A stretch of 57,564 nt of DNA from Akkermansia muciniphila. GTDB taxonomy: Bacteria; Verrucomicrobiota; Verrucomicrobiia; Limisphaerales; UBA9464. Location: positions 1-57,564 of the forward strand of contig CAMAUY010000023.1 in the NCBI GenBank assembly GCA_945861565.1, read 5' to 3'. Below are positions 20,498 through 29,896 of the stretch, piece by piece; position 1 is the stretch's first letter; each line of letters begins with the position of its first letter. A program made the position numbers and the translations under genes. Under the pieces are notes generated by a model that was not told the DNA's origin, searched no databases, and saw only the letters and a list, made by a program, of their open reading frames with translations.

Positions 20498-21268
20498 TTA
20501 CTTGGCGGGAGAAGGAGCGGCAACGGGGGAGGAAGTTGGAGCAGCAGCAGCAGTCGGCGCGATCAGAGGAGTAGATAGGTTCACTGAATTGGTCGCGACC
20601 GCAGGCTTGTCGAGTTCTGGATGCTTCTGCAGCAGCAACTGCCGGCGCATCGTGGCTTGTTGGACGACGGGTGAGAATTGTCCGGCCTTGGTCATTTCAT
20701 CGAGTACAGCCAGGGCTTCCGTCGGCTGATTCATCGACTCCAGGATTCCGGCTTTTGCGAGGCGGGCATGATTGGCGACGGCATCGGAGGGAAATCGTTG
20801 CAGCAAACTGTTATACCCGGTCAATGCCTCGGCAGACTTGCCGAGCGCGTCTGAAGCGGCTGCCAACCCCATGTGGGCCGTCGCTGCGAACGGGCTTTCC
20901 GGGAACTGTTGGACAAAGGCAGCAAATTTCTCGCGGGCCGGGTCATACTTGGAATCCGCATAAAGTTGTCCCGCCGCCAGGAGAAGCGCTCTCTCCCCCG
21001 CTGCCGTCCCGCTGTGATCCGATGCGATCTTGAGCAGCGTGTCACTGCTGACTTTGAATTCTTCCGTCGATGGATTCGGAGGGGCGTAGGCGCCCATCAA
21101 CGCTTCGTTGGCCGCCAGCTCGACCTTTTGCGAACGCCAACGCCAAACCAGCATGACGACGACGAGCACGGAAAGGCCGACCAGCAGGCTGGCAATTAAA
21201 TTGCGGTTCTCTTCCAGCCAGGTCAGCAGGTCCAGTTGCAGATGGGACTCGGGGGTTTCCAAACTCAT
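20498..21268 (-). CDS. Membrane-anchored tetratricopeptide-repeat protein
   Basis: 256 aa. A cytoplasmic N-terminus (~22 residues) precedes a TM helix (about 24-44, LIASLLVGLSVLVVVMLVW) and a soluble part with TPR-like pairs: AGERALLLAAGQLYADSKYD, PFAATAHMGLAAASDALGKS, AEALTGYNSLLQRFPSDA and EALAVLDEMTKAG. A low-complexity Ala/Pro/Ser/Thr tail ends the protein. The layout recalls YfgM/Bam-assembly-type TPR proteins. It is the first gene of the operon with ugd, suggesting an envelope role, but no partner is identifiable. Confidence 0.84.
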   Translation of the reverse strand: MSLETPESHLQLDLLTWLEENRNLIASLLVGLSVLVVVMLVWRWRSQKVELAANEALMGAYAPPNPSTEEFKVSSDTLLKIASDHSGTAAGERALLLAAGQLYADSKYDPAREKFAAFVQQFPESPFAATAHMGLAAASDALGKSAEALTGYNSLLQRFPSDAVANHARLAKAGILESMNQPTEALAVLDEMTKAGQFSPVVQQATMRRQLLLQKHPELDKPAVATNSVNLSTPLIAPTAAAAPTSSPVAAPSPAK

Positions 21269-21580
21269 GACAATACTCGCTCAGGGTTGGCAGCAGGGGC
21301 AAAAAGACAAGCCCTATTTGCAGAAATCCCCTGTTTTTGGGGTTTTTTGCGGTGGCGGATCGGAATCCGGTGGGCGGAGCGACTTTCCTGGCCGGTTGGG
21401 CCGTCGAGATGACACGGCCCGGCAGTGCCGCCAGGGGTGGTTCGCGATTCAGCGATGGTGTTTTCCTCTCATCGACGATCGCTCTCGGCAATACTCCGGA
21501 TTGAATGAACCGCCCGGCTGTGGGCAGGATCGTCGCAGCAATCTCAATCTCCTTACTTGGCAACTCTCTCGAATCATCTC
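21269..21580. other. Intergenic divergent region, no gene
   Basis: 312 bp between the divergent TPR and OmcB-like genes. cccc-tgttttt-gggg followed by six T (21328-21348) is a weak terminator-like hairpin on the plus strand with no upstream plus gene. No convincing promoter or structured RNA was found. Confidence 0.4.
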
Positions 21581-23218
21581 ATGAAAACTCCATTCACGTA
21601 CCAACGTCTGATCCCTGGCCTGCTCGCCGTGCTCGTGGCGGCGAACGGACTCACCGCTCAGGCATCCGAACGGGGACTGCGGACCCGGCACCGCAAAACC
21701 TTCGATGCCATCGGGGGCGACTCTTACACAGGTCGCTCGCCTTTCGTTCGGAGCCGGGGTCGATCGTCCACCCTCACGCTGGCTGCCGCGGAGCCAGTCA
21801 AAGCGTCTGCCCCGGCCGCCGCCACCACCACCTGGACCACCGTGCAGGCGGCGAAGCCTGCCGTACCGGCCGCCACGGTTCCCTGTTCCGTTACGGTGGG
21901 CGGGCTCGTCAATCTGAGCAAAGAGATGCCCCGTGAAGCGGTCGTCGGCGAAGCCTTCACCTACGAAATCAAGGCCATGGCAAATGGGTGTGCCGGCAAT
22001 GTCGTCGTAACCGACACGGTTCCCGAGGGAGCCTCACTTGTGGGCACTCAGCCCGCCGCCGTGGTTTCCGGCAACCAGCTCACATGGAATCTCGGCAACC
22101 TGGATTCCGGAGAAGCCAAGACACTCAAAGTCACGGTCAAGCCCGACCGCGAAGGCACCCTGTTCGGCTGCGCGATCATCAAGGCGGATCCGCGTGCCTG
22201 CGCCCAGACCGTCGTCGGCCGGCCGGTTCTCGCCATTGACACATCCGGTCCCGAGACCGCGCCGTTCGGTGCCGATGTGAACTACACGATCACCGTCCGC
22301 AATACGGGCTCCGCGGTCGCAAAGAACGTCGTCGTGACCGATAAGGTTCCCATCGGTCTCGGCGGGGTGAAGGAAATTCCCTACAATGTGGGCAATCTTA
22401 GCCCTGGCCAGAGCAATGTCATCACGGTAACGCTCAAGGCCGCGGAACGTAGCAAGCACTGCAATGTGGCGGTGGCTACTTCCAGCAACGCGGTCACGGT
22501 TCAGGATGACGCCTGCACCACCGTCATCAAACCGGGCATTAAGTTGATCAAGACAGGGGACTTCGAAATGTACCTCAACAAGCGGGCGACCTACAAGATC
22601 ACCGCGAGCAACATTGGCGACACTGAACTCAACAACGTGGTCGTGACGGACACGGCCCCGAGTCCGACCCGGATTGAGAGCGTCGGACAGGGCGGCACCC
22701 AGACTGGAAACACGGTTTCCTGGAACCTGGGTACTCTCCGGCCCGGCGATTCCAAGGATTTGGACGTCGTTCTCGTCAGCACTCAACCCGGCAAATGGTG
22801 CAATGCCGCGAGCGTCATAACGCAGCAGGGCCTCCGTGATTCGACCGAATCCTGCACGCTTTGGAAGGGTATTCCTGCCGTCTTGCTCGAAGTCATCGAC
22901 GATCCAGATCCGGTGGCCGTCGGCAACGACACCACCTACACGATTCGCATCACAAATCAGGGTACCGCCGATCTGATCAATCTTAACACCGTTGCCCAAT
23001 TCCCGACGCAGTTCAATCCGATCCGTTCGCAGGGCGGAGCGGTTGATGGAAAGACCGTCAAGTTCCCGAGTGTGCCCCACCTCAGTCCGAAGCAGGTGAT
23101 AACCTACACGATCACCGCCAAGGCGGTCGGCACGGGTGACAGTCGAATGAAAGTAATTCTCACGGAAGACCAGTTGAGCTCCCCGGTGGTCGAGGAAGAG
23201 TCAACCCGCGGTTACTGA
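21581..23218 (+). CDS. Exported DUF11-repeat protein resembling chlamydial cysteine-rich outer-membrane protein OmcB
   Basis: 545 aa from ATG 21581 (MKTPFTYQRLIPGLLAVLVA signal peptide; the frame is open to 21557). After a Ser/Thr/Ala-rich linker come four immunoglobulin-like repeats of about 115 residues. Each contains a variant of Y-x-I-x-x-x-N-x-G-x-A-x-x-x-V-V-V-T-D-x-V-P (NYTITVRNTGSAVAKNVVVT; YKITASNIGDTELNNVVVTD). Each ends with a LG.L..G..K.. turn, and Cys pairs recur at similar places (CSVTV, GCAGN, FGCAIIKA, ACAQ, HCNVAV, DACTTV, WCNAAS, ESCTLW). This is the 'conserved repeat domain' (DUF11) seen in OmcB of Chlamydia, where disulphides brace the envelope. A similar structural role is plausible in a related PVC phylum but is inference. 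Confidence 0.86.
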   Translation: MKTPFTYQRLIPGLLAVLVAANGLTAQASERGLRTRHRKTFDAIGGDSYTGRSPFVRSRGRSSTLTLAAAEPVKASAPAAATTTWTTVQAAKPAVPAATVPCSVTVGGLVNLSKEMPREAVVGEAFTYEIKAMANGCAGNVVVTDTVPEGASLVGTQPAAVVSGNQLTWNLGNLDSGEAKTLKVTVKPDREGTLFGCAIIKADPRACAQTVVGRPVLAIDTSGPETAPFGADVNYTITVRNTGSAVAKNVVVTDKVPIGLGGVKEIPYNVGNLSPGQSNVITVTLKAAERSKHCNVAVATSSNAVTVQDDACTTVIKPGIKLIKTGDFEMYLNKRATYKITASNIGDTELNNVVVTDTAPSPTRIESVGQGGTQTGNTVSWNLGTLRPGDSKDLDVVLVSTQPGKWCNAASVITQQGLRDSTESCTLWKGIPAVLLEVIDDPDPVAVGNDTTYTIRITNQGTADLINLNTVAQFPTQFNPIRSQGGAVDGKTVKFPSVPHLSPKQVITYTITAKAVGTGDSRMKVILTEDQLSSPVVEEESTRGY

Positions 23219-23228
23219 GTTTGAGGGG

Positions 23229-23253
23229 GCCGCCCTTCCGCCTTCGGGGCGGC
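23229..23253. terminator. GC-rich hairpin between convergent genes
   Basis: gccgccc (23229-23235) and gggcggc (23247-23253) with an 11-nt loop, 10 bp after the stop of the OmcB-like gene and before the convergent DUF1501 stop at 23286. The following tract (ttctcacc) is a poor T-run, so it is a candidate only. Confidence 0.4.
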
Positions 23254-23285
23254 TTCTCACCTCGATTGTGAACCGCTCCTAGGCC

Positions 23286-24737
23286 TTAGGCCAACAGCTC
23301 TCGAACCACCTGAGCGTCGGTAACGGTTGCATCTGTCAAACTGTCAGCCCGCCCTTCATGGAAATGGGTGAGTTGGCGGTGATTCAGGCCCAATGCATGG
23401 AGGAGTGTGGCGTGAAAATTTGCGACCGGGACCACATCCTGCACCGAGCGATATCCGAAATCATCGGTGGCCCCATGGATATGGCCTTTCTTGAAACCTC
23501 CGCCTGCCAGCCAGAGGGAAAAAGCGTGCCGGTTATGGTCGCGACCGTCCTTACCTTGCGATACGGGCAGGCGGCCGAACTCGCCCGTCCAGAGGACGAC
23601 GGTGTCGTCCAGCATTCCGCGTTGCTTCAGATCCTGGACGAGGGCGGCACTCGATTGGTCGGTCATCCGGCATAGATCGCGCAGTTTGGCCGCATTCTTG
23701 TCATGGGTATCCCACGGCTGCCCGCTGAGAAAAACCTGGACGAACCGCACGCCCCGTTCCACCAGCCGCCGCGCCATGAGGCATCGCTTGGCGTAGTTGG
23801 CCGCAGATGGATCGGGATGATCCAGGCCATACAGCTTTCGGACGTGCTCCGGTTCCGCTGCAAGGTCGAGCACTTCCGGAATCGAGGATTGCATCGTCGC
23901 TGCAATTTCAAAATTGCGGATGCGAGCGGTCAGTTCGGTATTGCCGGGGTGACTTCTGAGATGGTGCCGATTGAGGCGATCCAGAAAGGCCAGTTGATTG
24001 GTTCGCGCTCCGGCGGAAACTTCGGGGGGGTTGATCAGGTTAAATACCGGCGGTCCTTCGCTGCGCAATTGAGTGCCTTGATAGATGGCGGGTAGCCATC
24101 CCGAGGTCCAGTTGCGCAAGCCGTCCACCGGCAAACCACCGGGATCGGAGAGAACGACGTAGGCCGGCAGATCCTGCCGCTCTGTCCCCAGTCCATAAAG
24201 AATCCACGCACCAAGCGTCGGGCGTCCTGCCTGGAACTTCCCGCTATGAATGATCCTCAGGGCTGATTCGTGATCGACGGAATCTGTCTTCATCGAGCGG
24301 ACGAGCGTGAGTTCGTCGGCAATCGATGCCGTATAGGGCAGGAGTTCCGAGAGTTGCATTCCGCATTGGCCGGCGGGGCGGAAGGTAAACGGGGATCGCA
24401 GCAACTTTCCGGCCTGTTTATCGAAGTGAATTTCCAACTCGCCAGGATGATCCTGGCCATCTCGTCGATTCAGCTCGGGCTTGGGGTCAAACAGATCCAT
24501 CTGGCTCGGGCCACCATGTTGGAAAAGGCAGATGACGGCCTTGGCCTTCGGCGCATGATGTGGGGGACGCGGAGCCAGCAGGGTGCTGGTCGCACCCGGG
24601 TCGTCCGTCGCTGGACGGGCCGGGGCTTCGGCCTGCAATAGTTGCTGGAGAGCAAGCCATCCCAGGCCGCCGGCGCTCGCTTGCAGGAATGCCCGTCGAT
24701 GCAGATCAAAGCCTTGTGTCTGGGTAGAGGGATTCAT
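23286..24737 (-). CDS. DUF1501 protein (sulfatase/alkaline-phosphatase-fold family), exported
   Basis: 483 aa. The N-terminus HRRAFLQASAGGLGWLAL looks like a Tat signal (usually RR.FL). Then come a CLFQHGGPSQMDLFDPKPEL block, CGMQLSELLP, MKTDSVDHESALRIIHSG, VLWTGEFGRLPVSQGKDGRD and DDFGYRSVQDVV: the conserved segments of DUF1501, a family with the alkaline-phosphatase/sulfatase-type core that is greatly expanded in Planctomycetes and Verrucomicrobia. Asp and His residues in these blocks probably bind metal. It starts 3 bp after the stop of a DUF1549/DUF1553 gene, the usual pairing, which implies a joint periplasmic function. The reaction is not known. Confidence 0.9.
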   Translation of the reverse strand: MNPSTQTQGFDLHRRAFLQASAGGLGWLALQQLLQAEAPARPATDDPGATSTLLAPRPPHHAPKAKAVICLFQHGGPSQMDLFDPKPELNRRDGQDHPGELEIHFDKQAGKLLRSPFTFRPAGQCGMQLSELLPYTASIADELTLVRSMKTDSVDHESALRIIHSGKFQAGRPTLGAWILYGLGTERQDLPAYVVLSDPGGLPVDGLRNWTSGWLPAIYQGTQLRSEGPPVFNLINPPEVSAGARTNQLAFLDRLNRHHLRSHPGNTELTARIRNFEIAATMQSSIPEVLDLAAEPEHVRKLYGLDHPDPSAANYAKRCLMARRLVERGVRFVQVFLSGQPWDTHDKNAAKLRDLCRMTDQSSAALVQDLKQRGMLDDTVVLWTGEFGRLPVSQGKDGRDHNRHAFSLWLAGGGFKKGHIHGATDDFGYRSVQDVVPVANFHATLLHALGLNHRQLTHFHEGRADSLTDATVTDAQVVRELLA

Positions 24738-24740
24738 GAA

Positions 24741-26984
24741 TCAGTCGACATGAAGAAACGCATTGCTGGCGAGAAGCATTTGGCAGAAATCCGTCCACAC
24801 CTGTTCCCGGGCAATGTCCGGAGACTGCCCGCCATGAAACGGCATTTGCGAGCGGAGAAAATCACGACTCAGCTCGCTCTCGACGGGATCCGGAGCGCGG
24901 CCCGTTGCTCGAAAAAACGCATCGCGCATTCTCGATTCATCGTCCCCGTCGGAGGCAAGCATCCGCTGCCCAAACGCTCGGGCGCGGCATCGGACAAAAT
25001 CCGAATTGAGTAACGCCAAAGACTGTTGAGCCACGGTCGAAGGCACCCGGAGAATGCAGACGGGGTTGAATATCGGGCCGTCGAACGTGCTGACAAATGT
25101 TGCCGGGAGACCTCGCCGCTGTTGCAGATAAAGAGATCTCCGGCGGGCACCGGGATTCTTCTCATCCACCAGCATCTGCCCCAGGTTGTCCGCCGTAACC
25201 GACACGTACGGGCCACCGAGACGTGTGTCCAGTTCGCCACTCACGGCAAGCATGGCGTCGCGCACGGAATCTGCGTCGAGACGACGCAGGGGGTAGCGTG
25301 ACAGCAGGCGATTGGACGGATCCGACGCCGGGCCGGCCGATCCGTCTGAAGCGCTGGACTGTCGCCACGTTGCGGAGTTCAGGATGAGACGGTGGAGTCG
25401 TTTGAGCGATTGATGTTCAAGGAGATCTGCCGCCAGCCAATCGACGAGCTCCGGATGGGAGGGACGTCCACCGCTGCGTCCCAGGTTGTCCAGTGTCGTC
25501 ACGATCCCCTGGCCAAAATGATGGTGCCAGACCCGATTGACCATCAAGCGGGCGGTCATCGGGTGGTCCTCCGAGGTCAGCCAACGGGCGAACGCGAGGC
25601 GACGTCCGCTGGTCTTGAGGTTGGGGGGCCGGGTGATCTCGGATGCGACCGCAAACGACTCCCCTCCAAAAGACGCAGGGAATCCAGGCGGGGCCTCGGC
25701 ACCTTCCTGTGCGTGGTTGCCGCGCACCAACAGATGGTGAATCGGCGCGGCTCGAGCAGGCTCGGCGAGCACTGAAATGGCGTCCAGAGGAGAGGGCTTC
25801 TCACGTTCGAGGCGGGTTTTCTCCCCTTCCAGTGCGGACTGCAGAGCGCGGACGGTGGGAAATCGTTCCGCCAGAGCGGCGTCTGAAATTTCCACCCGAT
25901 TCGTCTGTGCCTTCAGGAGGGATCGGATGGCTTCGGTGCGATCCTTTTCCGGGGTCCCAATTCCCTGAATCACCTGCTTGCGGACCGCCTCGGGCAGATC
26001 GGCGACTCGTTCCTCGATCAGTTGCCGACGGAAGGGCGCCATGGATGCCCCGAGGCTTTCTCGTACGGTTGCGAGTGCCCGCTCCGTCTCTTGGATTTTA
26101 CGCCGCACGCTTTCCCGGGTTGCCCGGGATGCCATTCCGGTCGCACGGTCATTGGGCTTAATCCAGGCTTCGGGATCGAACGCGGGCCTGAAGATCGCCT
26201 GCAGTTGGTAATACTCGTTCTGGGATACCGGCTCGAACTTATGGTCATGGCATCGCGCACACTGCAGGGTGATGCCGAGAAACGTTGAGCCCGTTAGCTG
26301 GACCGCGCCCTCCAACACCGAGTATCGGTCGACCTTGACCTCCAATGGATTTCCGTCGCTCTCTCCGGAGCCGTCGGGAACATTGCGGAACAAGTGCGTC
26401 GAGACGAGTGGCTCCACGTTCTCCGGGGCAATGTCCCCGTCCTGGGAAAACCCAACCAGCTCGTCGCCGGCAATCTGTTCCTGCAGAAACCGGTCGAAGG
26501 GTTTGTCGCCGGCGATCGAGCGCACCACGTAGTCGCGGTATTTCCAAGCGAGCGGCCGGTCGCTGTCCGCATTAAAGTAGCCATTCGAGTCCGCATAACC
26601 TGCAATGTCCAACCAGTGGCGGCCCCAGCGTTCCCCGTACTCGGTCGAGGCGAGAAATCGATCAATCCACAGAGCCCAGGCGTTTGCTCGGGTATCGTTC
26701 TCAAAGGCGTGAAGCTCCTCGGGGGACGGCGGAATGCCGCGCAGGTCAAAACTGAGTCTCCGGAGGAGGGCCGCTGGCGGTGCGGAGGTCGACCGGTGGA
26801 GTCCGTTTTCGGAAAGTTTAACGCCGATAAAGCGATCCACCGGCGACTCGGCCCTCGCCCCCGACGGGACCTTCGGGCGGGATATTTTTTGGAAGGCCCA
26901 ATGAGGCTCTGCGGCTGCCGTTCGGGCACAGTCTCCCAGCGAAAGCAGCCAGACGAAGGCGATTGTGAGCCACGCAAATTTCAA
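24741..26984 (-). CDS. Exported DUF1549/DUF1553 (PSCyt2-PSD1) protein
   Basis: 747 aa. A signal peptide (LTIAFVWLLSLGDCA) precedes DUF1549 (LLRRLSFDLRGIPPSPEE, YGERWGRHWLDIAGYADSNG), a CARCHDHKF element shaped like a haem c site (CxxCH), a helical middle and DUF1553 (PPNLKTSGRRLAFARWLTSE, MVNRVWHHHFGQGIVTTLD, YPLRRLDADSVRDAML). The separate N-terminal PSCyt1 cytochrome domain of longer relatives is absent. The 747 residues compare with 707 in the paralogue at 52890-55013. First gene of a two-gene unit with the DUF1501 gene; a prepilin-type gene lies 85 bp upstream on the same strand. Function unknown; often near sulfatases in polysaccharide loci. Confidence 0.9.
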   Translation of the reverse strand: MKFAWLTIAFVWLLSLGDCARTAAAEPHWAFQKISRPKVPSGARAESPVDRFIGVKLSENGLHRSTSAPPAALLRRLSFDLRGIPPSPEELHAFENDTRANAWALWIDRFLASTEYGERWGRHWLDIAGYADSNGYFNADSDRPLAWKYRDYVVRSIAGDKPFDRFLQEQIAGDELVGFSQDGDIAPENVEPLVSTHLFRNVPDGSGESDGNPLEVKVDRYSVLEGAVQLTGSTFLGITLQCARCHDHKFEPVSQNEYYQLQAIFRPAFDPEAWIKPNDRATGMASRATRESVRRKIQETERALATVRESLGASMAPFRRQLIEERVADLPEAVRKQVIQGIGTPEKDRTEAIRSLLKAQTNRVEISDAALAERFPTVRALQSALEGEKTRLEREKPSPLDAISVLAEPARAAPIHHLLVRGNHAQEGAEAPPGFPASFGGESFAVASEITRPPNLKTSGRRLAFARWLTSEDHPMTARLMVNRVWHHHFGQGIVTTLDNLGRSGGRPSHPELVDWLAADLLEHQSLKRLHRLILNSATWRQSSASDGSAGPASDPSNRLLSRYPLRRLDADSVRDAMLAVSGELDTRLGGPYVSVTADNLGQMLVDEKNPGARRRSLYLQQRRGLPATFVSTFDGPIFNPVCILRVPSTVAQQSLALLNSDFVRCRARAFGQRMLASDGDDESRMRDAFFRATGRAPDPVESELSRDFLRSQMPFHGGQSPDIAREQVWTDFCQMLLASNAFLHVD

Positions 26985-27069
26985 TGGAAAAAGAGTCCTC
27001 CGGAAGAATCGAACGGAATAAATTCTCAGCTTAATTCGTTACCGTGCCCGCCCTGTCGCGGAACTGCAG

Positions 27070-27792
27070 TTATTTCAAGTCTTCCCCGCCGGAGAGGCCT
27101 CCGATGGTCCAGTCCAGATTAAAATCCCCAAATGGCTTGGTGGTATTCATCAGATTGGTGGTGGCAAACTGGGAGTGCCCATCAACGAATAGCAGGGGCC
27201 AACCATTCTTACCGTGGGCGATGTTGCGGTCGAATAGGTTGCCATTTTCTGGTTCCGCAAAGCAGCTCATGACCGCCTTCTTCGTTGGTGACTTAACATC
27301 GGTGGATTTTCGAACCTTCAGCGTGGGTGCGAACGTGTCGTCGTTGTAGAACTGATGGTAGTAGTAGTACGAGTTTCCGAAAAGCAGCTCGTTGGTCGTG
27401 ATACCACCGTTGCCGGCGCCATTGACCCGGGTCCAGGCGATATTCCACGCCGGGGGTTTGTCGCCCGGGCAGAGATAAAAGGCTCGGTTATTGGTACTGA
27501 TGTAAGGGTCCAAGAGTTTGAGCAGGTCGACGAATGGCATCCGGGGCCAGGCGCGGCCGGAGAAGGGATAGGCGTCGCGGTTGTCGGAATTGTACATCGA
27601 CAGGGTGATGCCGACTTGTCGGAGGTTGGAAAGGCAACGGACCGTGATCGCTTTGGTCTTGGACCGCGAGAGGGCCGGAAGCAGCATGCCGGCGAGAATT
27701 GCAATAATGGCAATCACGACGAGCAGTTCAATGAGGGTAAATGCCGCAAGGGCTCGGCTAACTGCGGAGCGACGGTGAGGGTGAAGAGTCAT
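27070..27792 (-). CDS. Prepilin-type N-terminal methylation domain protein
   Basis: 240 aa. A leader of about 17 residues ending in ALAA precedes [15 protein letters not shown]; the -1 residue is Ala. Further on are [15 protein letters not shown] and [11 protein letters not shown] near the C-terminus, a degenerate form of the H-X9-DG end ([14 protein letters not shown] keeps the H and DG with exactly nine residues between). The protein is probably exported and processed as a pseudopilin. It lies just upstream of the DUF1549/DUF1501 pair and could share its transcript. Function unknown. Confidence 0.89.
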   Translation of the reverse strand: MTLHPHRRSAVSRALAAFTLIELLVVIAIIAILAGMLLPALSRSKTKAITVRCLSNLRQVGITLSMYNSDNRDAYPFSGRAWPRMPFVDLLKLLDPYISTNNRAFYLCPGDKPPAWNIAWTRVNGAGNGGITTNELLFGNSYYYYHQFYNDDTFAPTLKVRKSTDVKSPTKKAVMSCFAEPENGNLFDRNIAHGKNGWPLLFVDGHSQFATTNLMNTTKPFGDFNLDWTIGGLSGGEDLK

Positions 27793-27894
27793 GTTATTTT
27801 AGACATCGGCTTGGGCTGCGACTCAAGGGTACTTCCTCAAAGTGAAGCGGCGTCATTGGACTGTCAATTTCTCAATCCGATGTTTCGGCCCGTG

Positions 27895-28110
27895 GATCCC
27901 GAAGTTGTTGGAGACGGTAGCGGACGCCGCGCTGCTGCGTCCCCTGGGTAACGGGGCATAAACCAAGGATGGCACCGCAACGAGGGGCGATGAATGGGAT
28001 ATCCGGCCCATCAAATCGCGACCCTACAGGCCGCCGACCGTGGCTGCACGGATACCCAGGCCGATGGCCTGGGCTAAGGGATGACGGCCCTTTGGGCCTG
28101 AGGAATCGCA
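27895..28110. repeat. Structured intergenic repeat region with REP-like hairpins
   Basis: Part of a 733-bp gene-free stretch (27793-28525). Perfect stems are cccaggcc-gat-ggcctggg at 28055-28073 and ggccc-ttt-gggcc at 28086-28098, amid GC-rich text (gggcgatgaatgggatatcc and similar). The minus frame through it is open but its composition is Arg/Pro/Gly-rich and not protein-like. It looks like decayed interspersed repeat DNA common in PVC genomes. Confidence 0.5.
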
Positions 28111-28272
28111 CGTTCCTAAAGTGAACAAAGAATCTTGTCTTGGTCTGCCTGCGTTTCCTTCGTTTGCTTCTGTCCTCGTTCGAACAACTTCGAGATGCGC
28201 CCTGGCGGGAGTTCAAAATGAGAACAAACTCTTCTCAGTTCGTTGTCCTCCAGTCGCTTCTACTGTGGGTAC

Positions 28273-28325
28273 CCCTGATCCGCGGATAGGAATCTGAAAA
28301 TGAGAGAAAAAGCTCTCTCCTGTGC
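28273..28325. repeat. 53-bp interspersed repeat, copy 1
   Basis: Begins ccctgatccgcggatagg and ends aagctctctcctgtgc. It matches 57382-57433 with one substitution and one A indel. It contains gagag/ctctc arms around an A-rich loop. Copy 1 is about 200 bp upstream of the LeuC-like gene. Confidence 0.9.
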
Positions 28326-28370
28326 TTGCCATGAGAATTGAATTTGTCGCCACCGACTATTGGGGAATGA

Positions 28371-28446
28371 GAACCACGGATAAACGCCGATAGACGCAGA
28401 TTCCATGCCCTTTCTATCTGCGTCAATCCGTGTTCATCCGCGGTTC
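28371..28446. repeat. Interspersed imperfect inverted repeat, copy 2
   Basis: Left arm 28371-28401 (starting gaaccacggataaacgccga) and right arm 28416-28446 (ending gttcatccgcggttc) pair over ~31 bp with few mismatches and a 14-nt loop. Same element as 17369-17490. It lies 80 bp before the LeuC-like start, so it is probably in or near that promoter region. Confidence 0.85.
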
Positions 28447-28525
28447 TCCTCTCCTTTATCCGCGGTTTTGGGGGTGCCGCTGCCGCTTGCGTCTCCCACC
28501 GTCGGTCCGCTAGGCTCATCGGACG

Positions 28526-29896
28526 ATGACGCTGACCGAAAAGATCCTCGCCCGCGCCGCTGGCAAGTCCCACGTGACTGCCGGGGAGAATATCTGGGTT
28601 CAGGCGGATGTGCTGATGACGCACGACGTTTGTGGTCCTGGAACCATCGGGGTGTTCAAACGGGAGTTCGGGCCGCAGGCTAAGGTTTGGGACCGGGAGC
28701 GAGTGGTGATCATCCCCGATCACTACATTTTCACGGCCGATTCCAAATCGAATCGGAATGTGGATATCTTGCGCGATTTCGTTCGCGAGCAGGACCTGCC
28801 CTATTTCTACGACGTGATTGATGATCCGGCGGGAAGTTGGAAATTTGATCCCTCGAAGGGCTTGTTGCAGCGGCAATATGGGTCGAATTACGCCGGAGTT
28901 TGCCACACCGCGCTGCCACAGAAGGGTCACACTCGGCCCGGCGAAATTCTTTTCGGCACCGATTCGCACACCTGCATGGCGGGTGCGTTCAACCAATTCG
29001 CCACCGGGATCGGCAACACGGATGCCGGGTTTGTGCTGGGTGCCGGGAGGCTCCTGATCAAGGTGCCCGAGACCATGCACTTCCGCGTGGAAGGCCGCCT
29101 GCAACCGGGCGTCATGGCAAAGGACGTCATCCTGCATGTGATCGGCGAGATCGGCTTTGATGGCGCCACCTACCGTGCGCTGCAATTCGACGGACCCGGA
29201 GTTGCCAGCCTCTCCATGGACGATCGCATGACGATTGCAAACATGGCCATTGAGGCCGGGGGCAAGAATGCCATTTTCGAATTCGACGCCCGCACGGCCG
29301 AGTACGTCGAGGCTCGGACCCGACTGAATGGGACAAAATCAACCTATGAGCCGGTGTTGGCGGACCGGGACCAGAAGTTTCTCTATGAGTTGGTGGTGAA
29401 CCTCGACCAGTTGGAACCGACGGTGGCGTGTCACCCCGACCCAGGTCAGCGGAAGAAGGCGAAGGAACTGGGGCATATCCAATTGGATCGCGCCTATCTG
29501 GGTTCCTGCACCGGCGGGAAGACGAGTGACTTTGTCGAATTCGCGCGGGTTCTTCGCGGACGTCATGTGAAGATCGACACCTTTGGCGTACCCGCGACGC
29601 CGGAGATCGTCGGAGAACTGCAGCGCACGCGGTGGGGTAACCGGACGATTTGGCAGATTCTCGTCGAGGCGGGTGTTCAGATGACGGAGAATGCCGGGTG
29701 CTCGGCCTGTTTGGGCGGGCCGGTCGACACCTTTGGCCGGATGAACACTCCGATGAAGTGCATTAGTGCGACGAACCGCAATTTTCCCGGCCGCATGGGG
29801 CACAAGGAGAGTCAGGTGTTTTTGGCGAGCCCCGCGACGGTTGCGGCCAGCGCCCTCGCAGGCTGTATCACCGATCCCCGGGAGTATTTGAATTAA
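28526..29896 (+). CDS. Aconitase-superfamily hydro-lyase, LeuC/homoaconitase large-subunit-like
   Basis: 456 aa. MTLTEKILARAAG is the usual LeuC start. FGTDSHTCMAGAFNQFATGI holds an active-site His and the DSHT motif. The [4Fe-4S] Cys ligands are C328 (LGSCTGGKTSDF) and C392/C395 (NAGCSACLGG). The length fits the large subunit of the two-subunit enzymes (3-isopropylmalate, homoaconitate, dimethylmalate dehydratases), yet no small-subunit (LeuD) gene is in the window. The stop codon abuts the start of the HUMPS-family gene at 29897, followed by an SDR and an MDR dehydrogenase. The context is therefore catabolic rather than leucine synthesis; I infer dehydration/isomerisation of a sugar-derived hydroxy acid. 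Confidence 0.88.
   Translation: MTLTEKILARAAGKSHVTAGENIWVQADVLMTHDVCGPGTIGVFKREFGPQAKVWDRERVVIIPDHYIFTADSKSNRNVDILRDFVREQDLPYFYDVIDDPAGSWKFDPSKGLLQRQYGSNYAGVCHTALPQKGHTRPGEILFGTDSHTCMAGAFNQFATGIGNTDAGFVLGAGRLLIKVPETMHFRVEGRLQPGVMAKDVILHVIGEIGFDGATYRALQFDGPGVASLSMDDRMTIANMAIEAGGKNAIFEFDARTAEYVEARTRLNGTKSTYEPVLADRDQKFLYELVVNLDQLEPTVACHPDPGQRKKAKELGHIQLDRAYLGSCTGGKTSDFVEFARVLRGRHVKIDTFGVPATPEIVGELQRTRWGNRTIWQILVEAGVQMTENAGCSACLGGPVDTFGRMNTPMKCISATNRNFPGRMGHKESQVFLASPATVAASALAGCITDPREYLN

Noticed and set aside
27872..28216. 114-codon minus-strand frame in the repeat region
   Set aside because: Arg/Pro/Gly-rich translation of hairpin repeat DNA; typical spurious open frame.
28277..28325. TPP-riboswitch-like ctgaaaatgagag text in the 53-bp repeat
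   Set aside because: The second conserved half and the P1/P3 stems of a TPP aptamer are missing; the sequence is a dispersed repeat.
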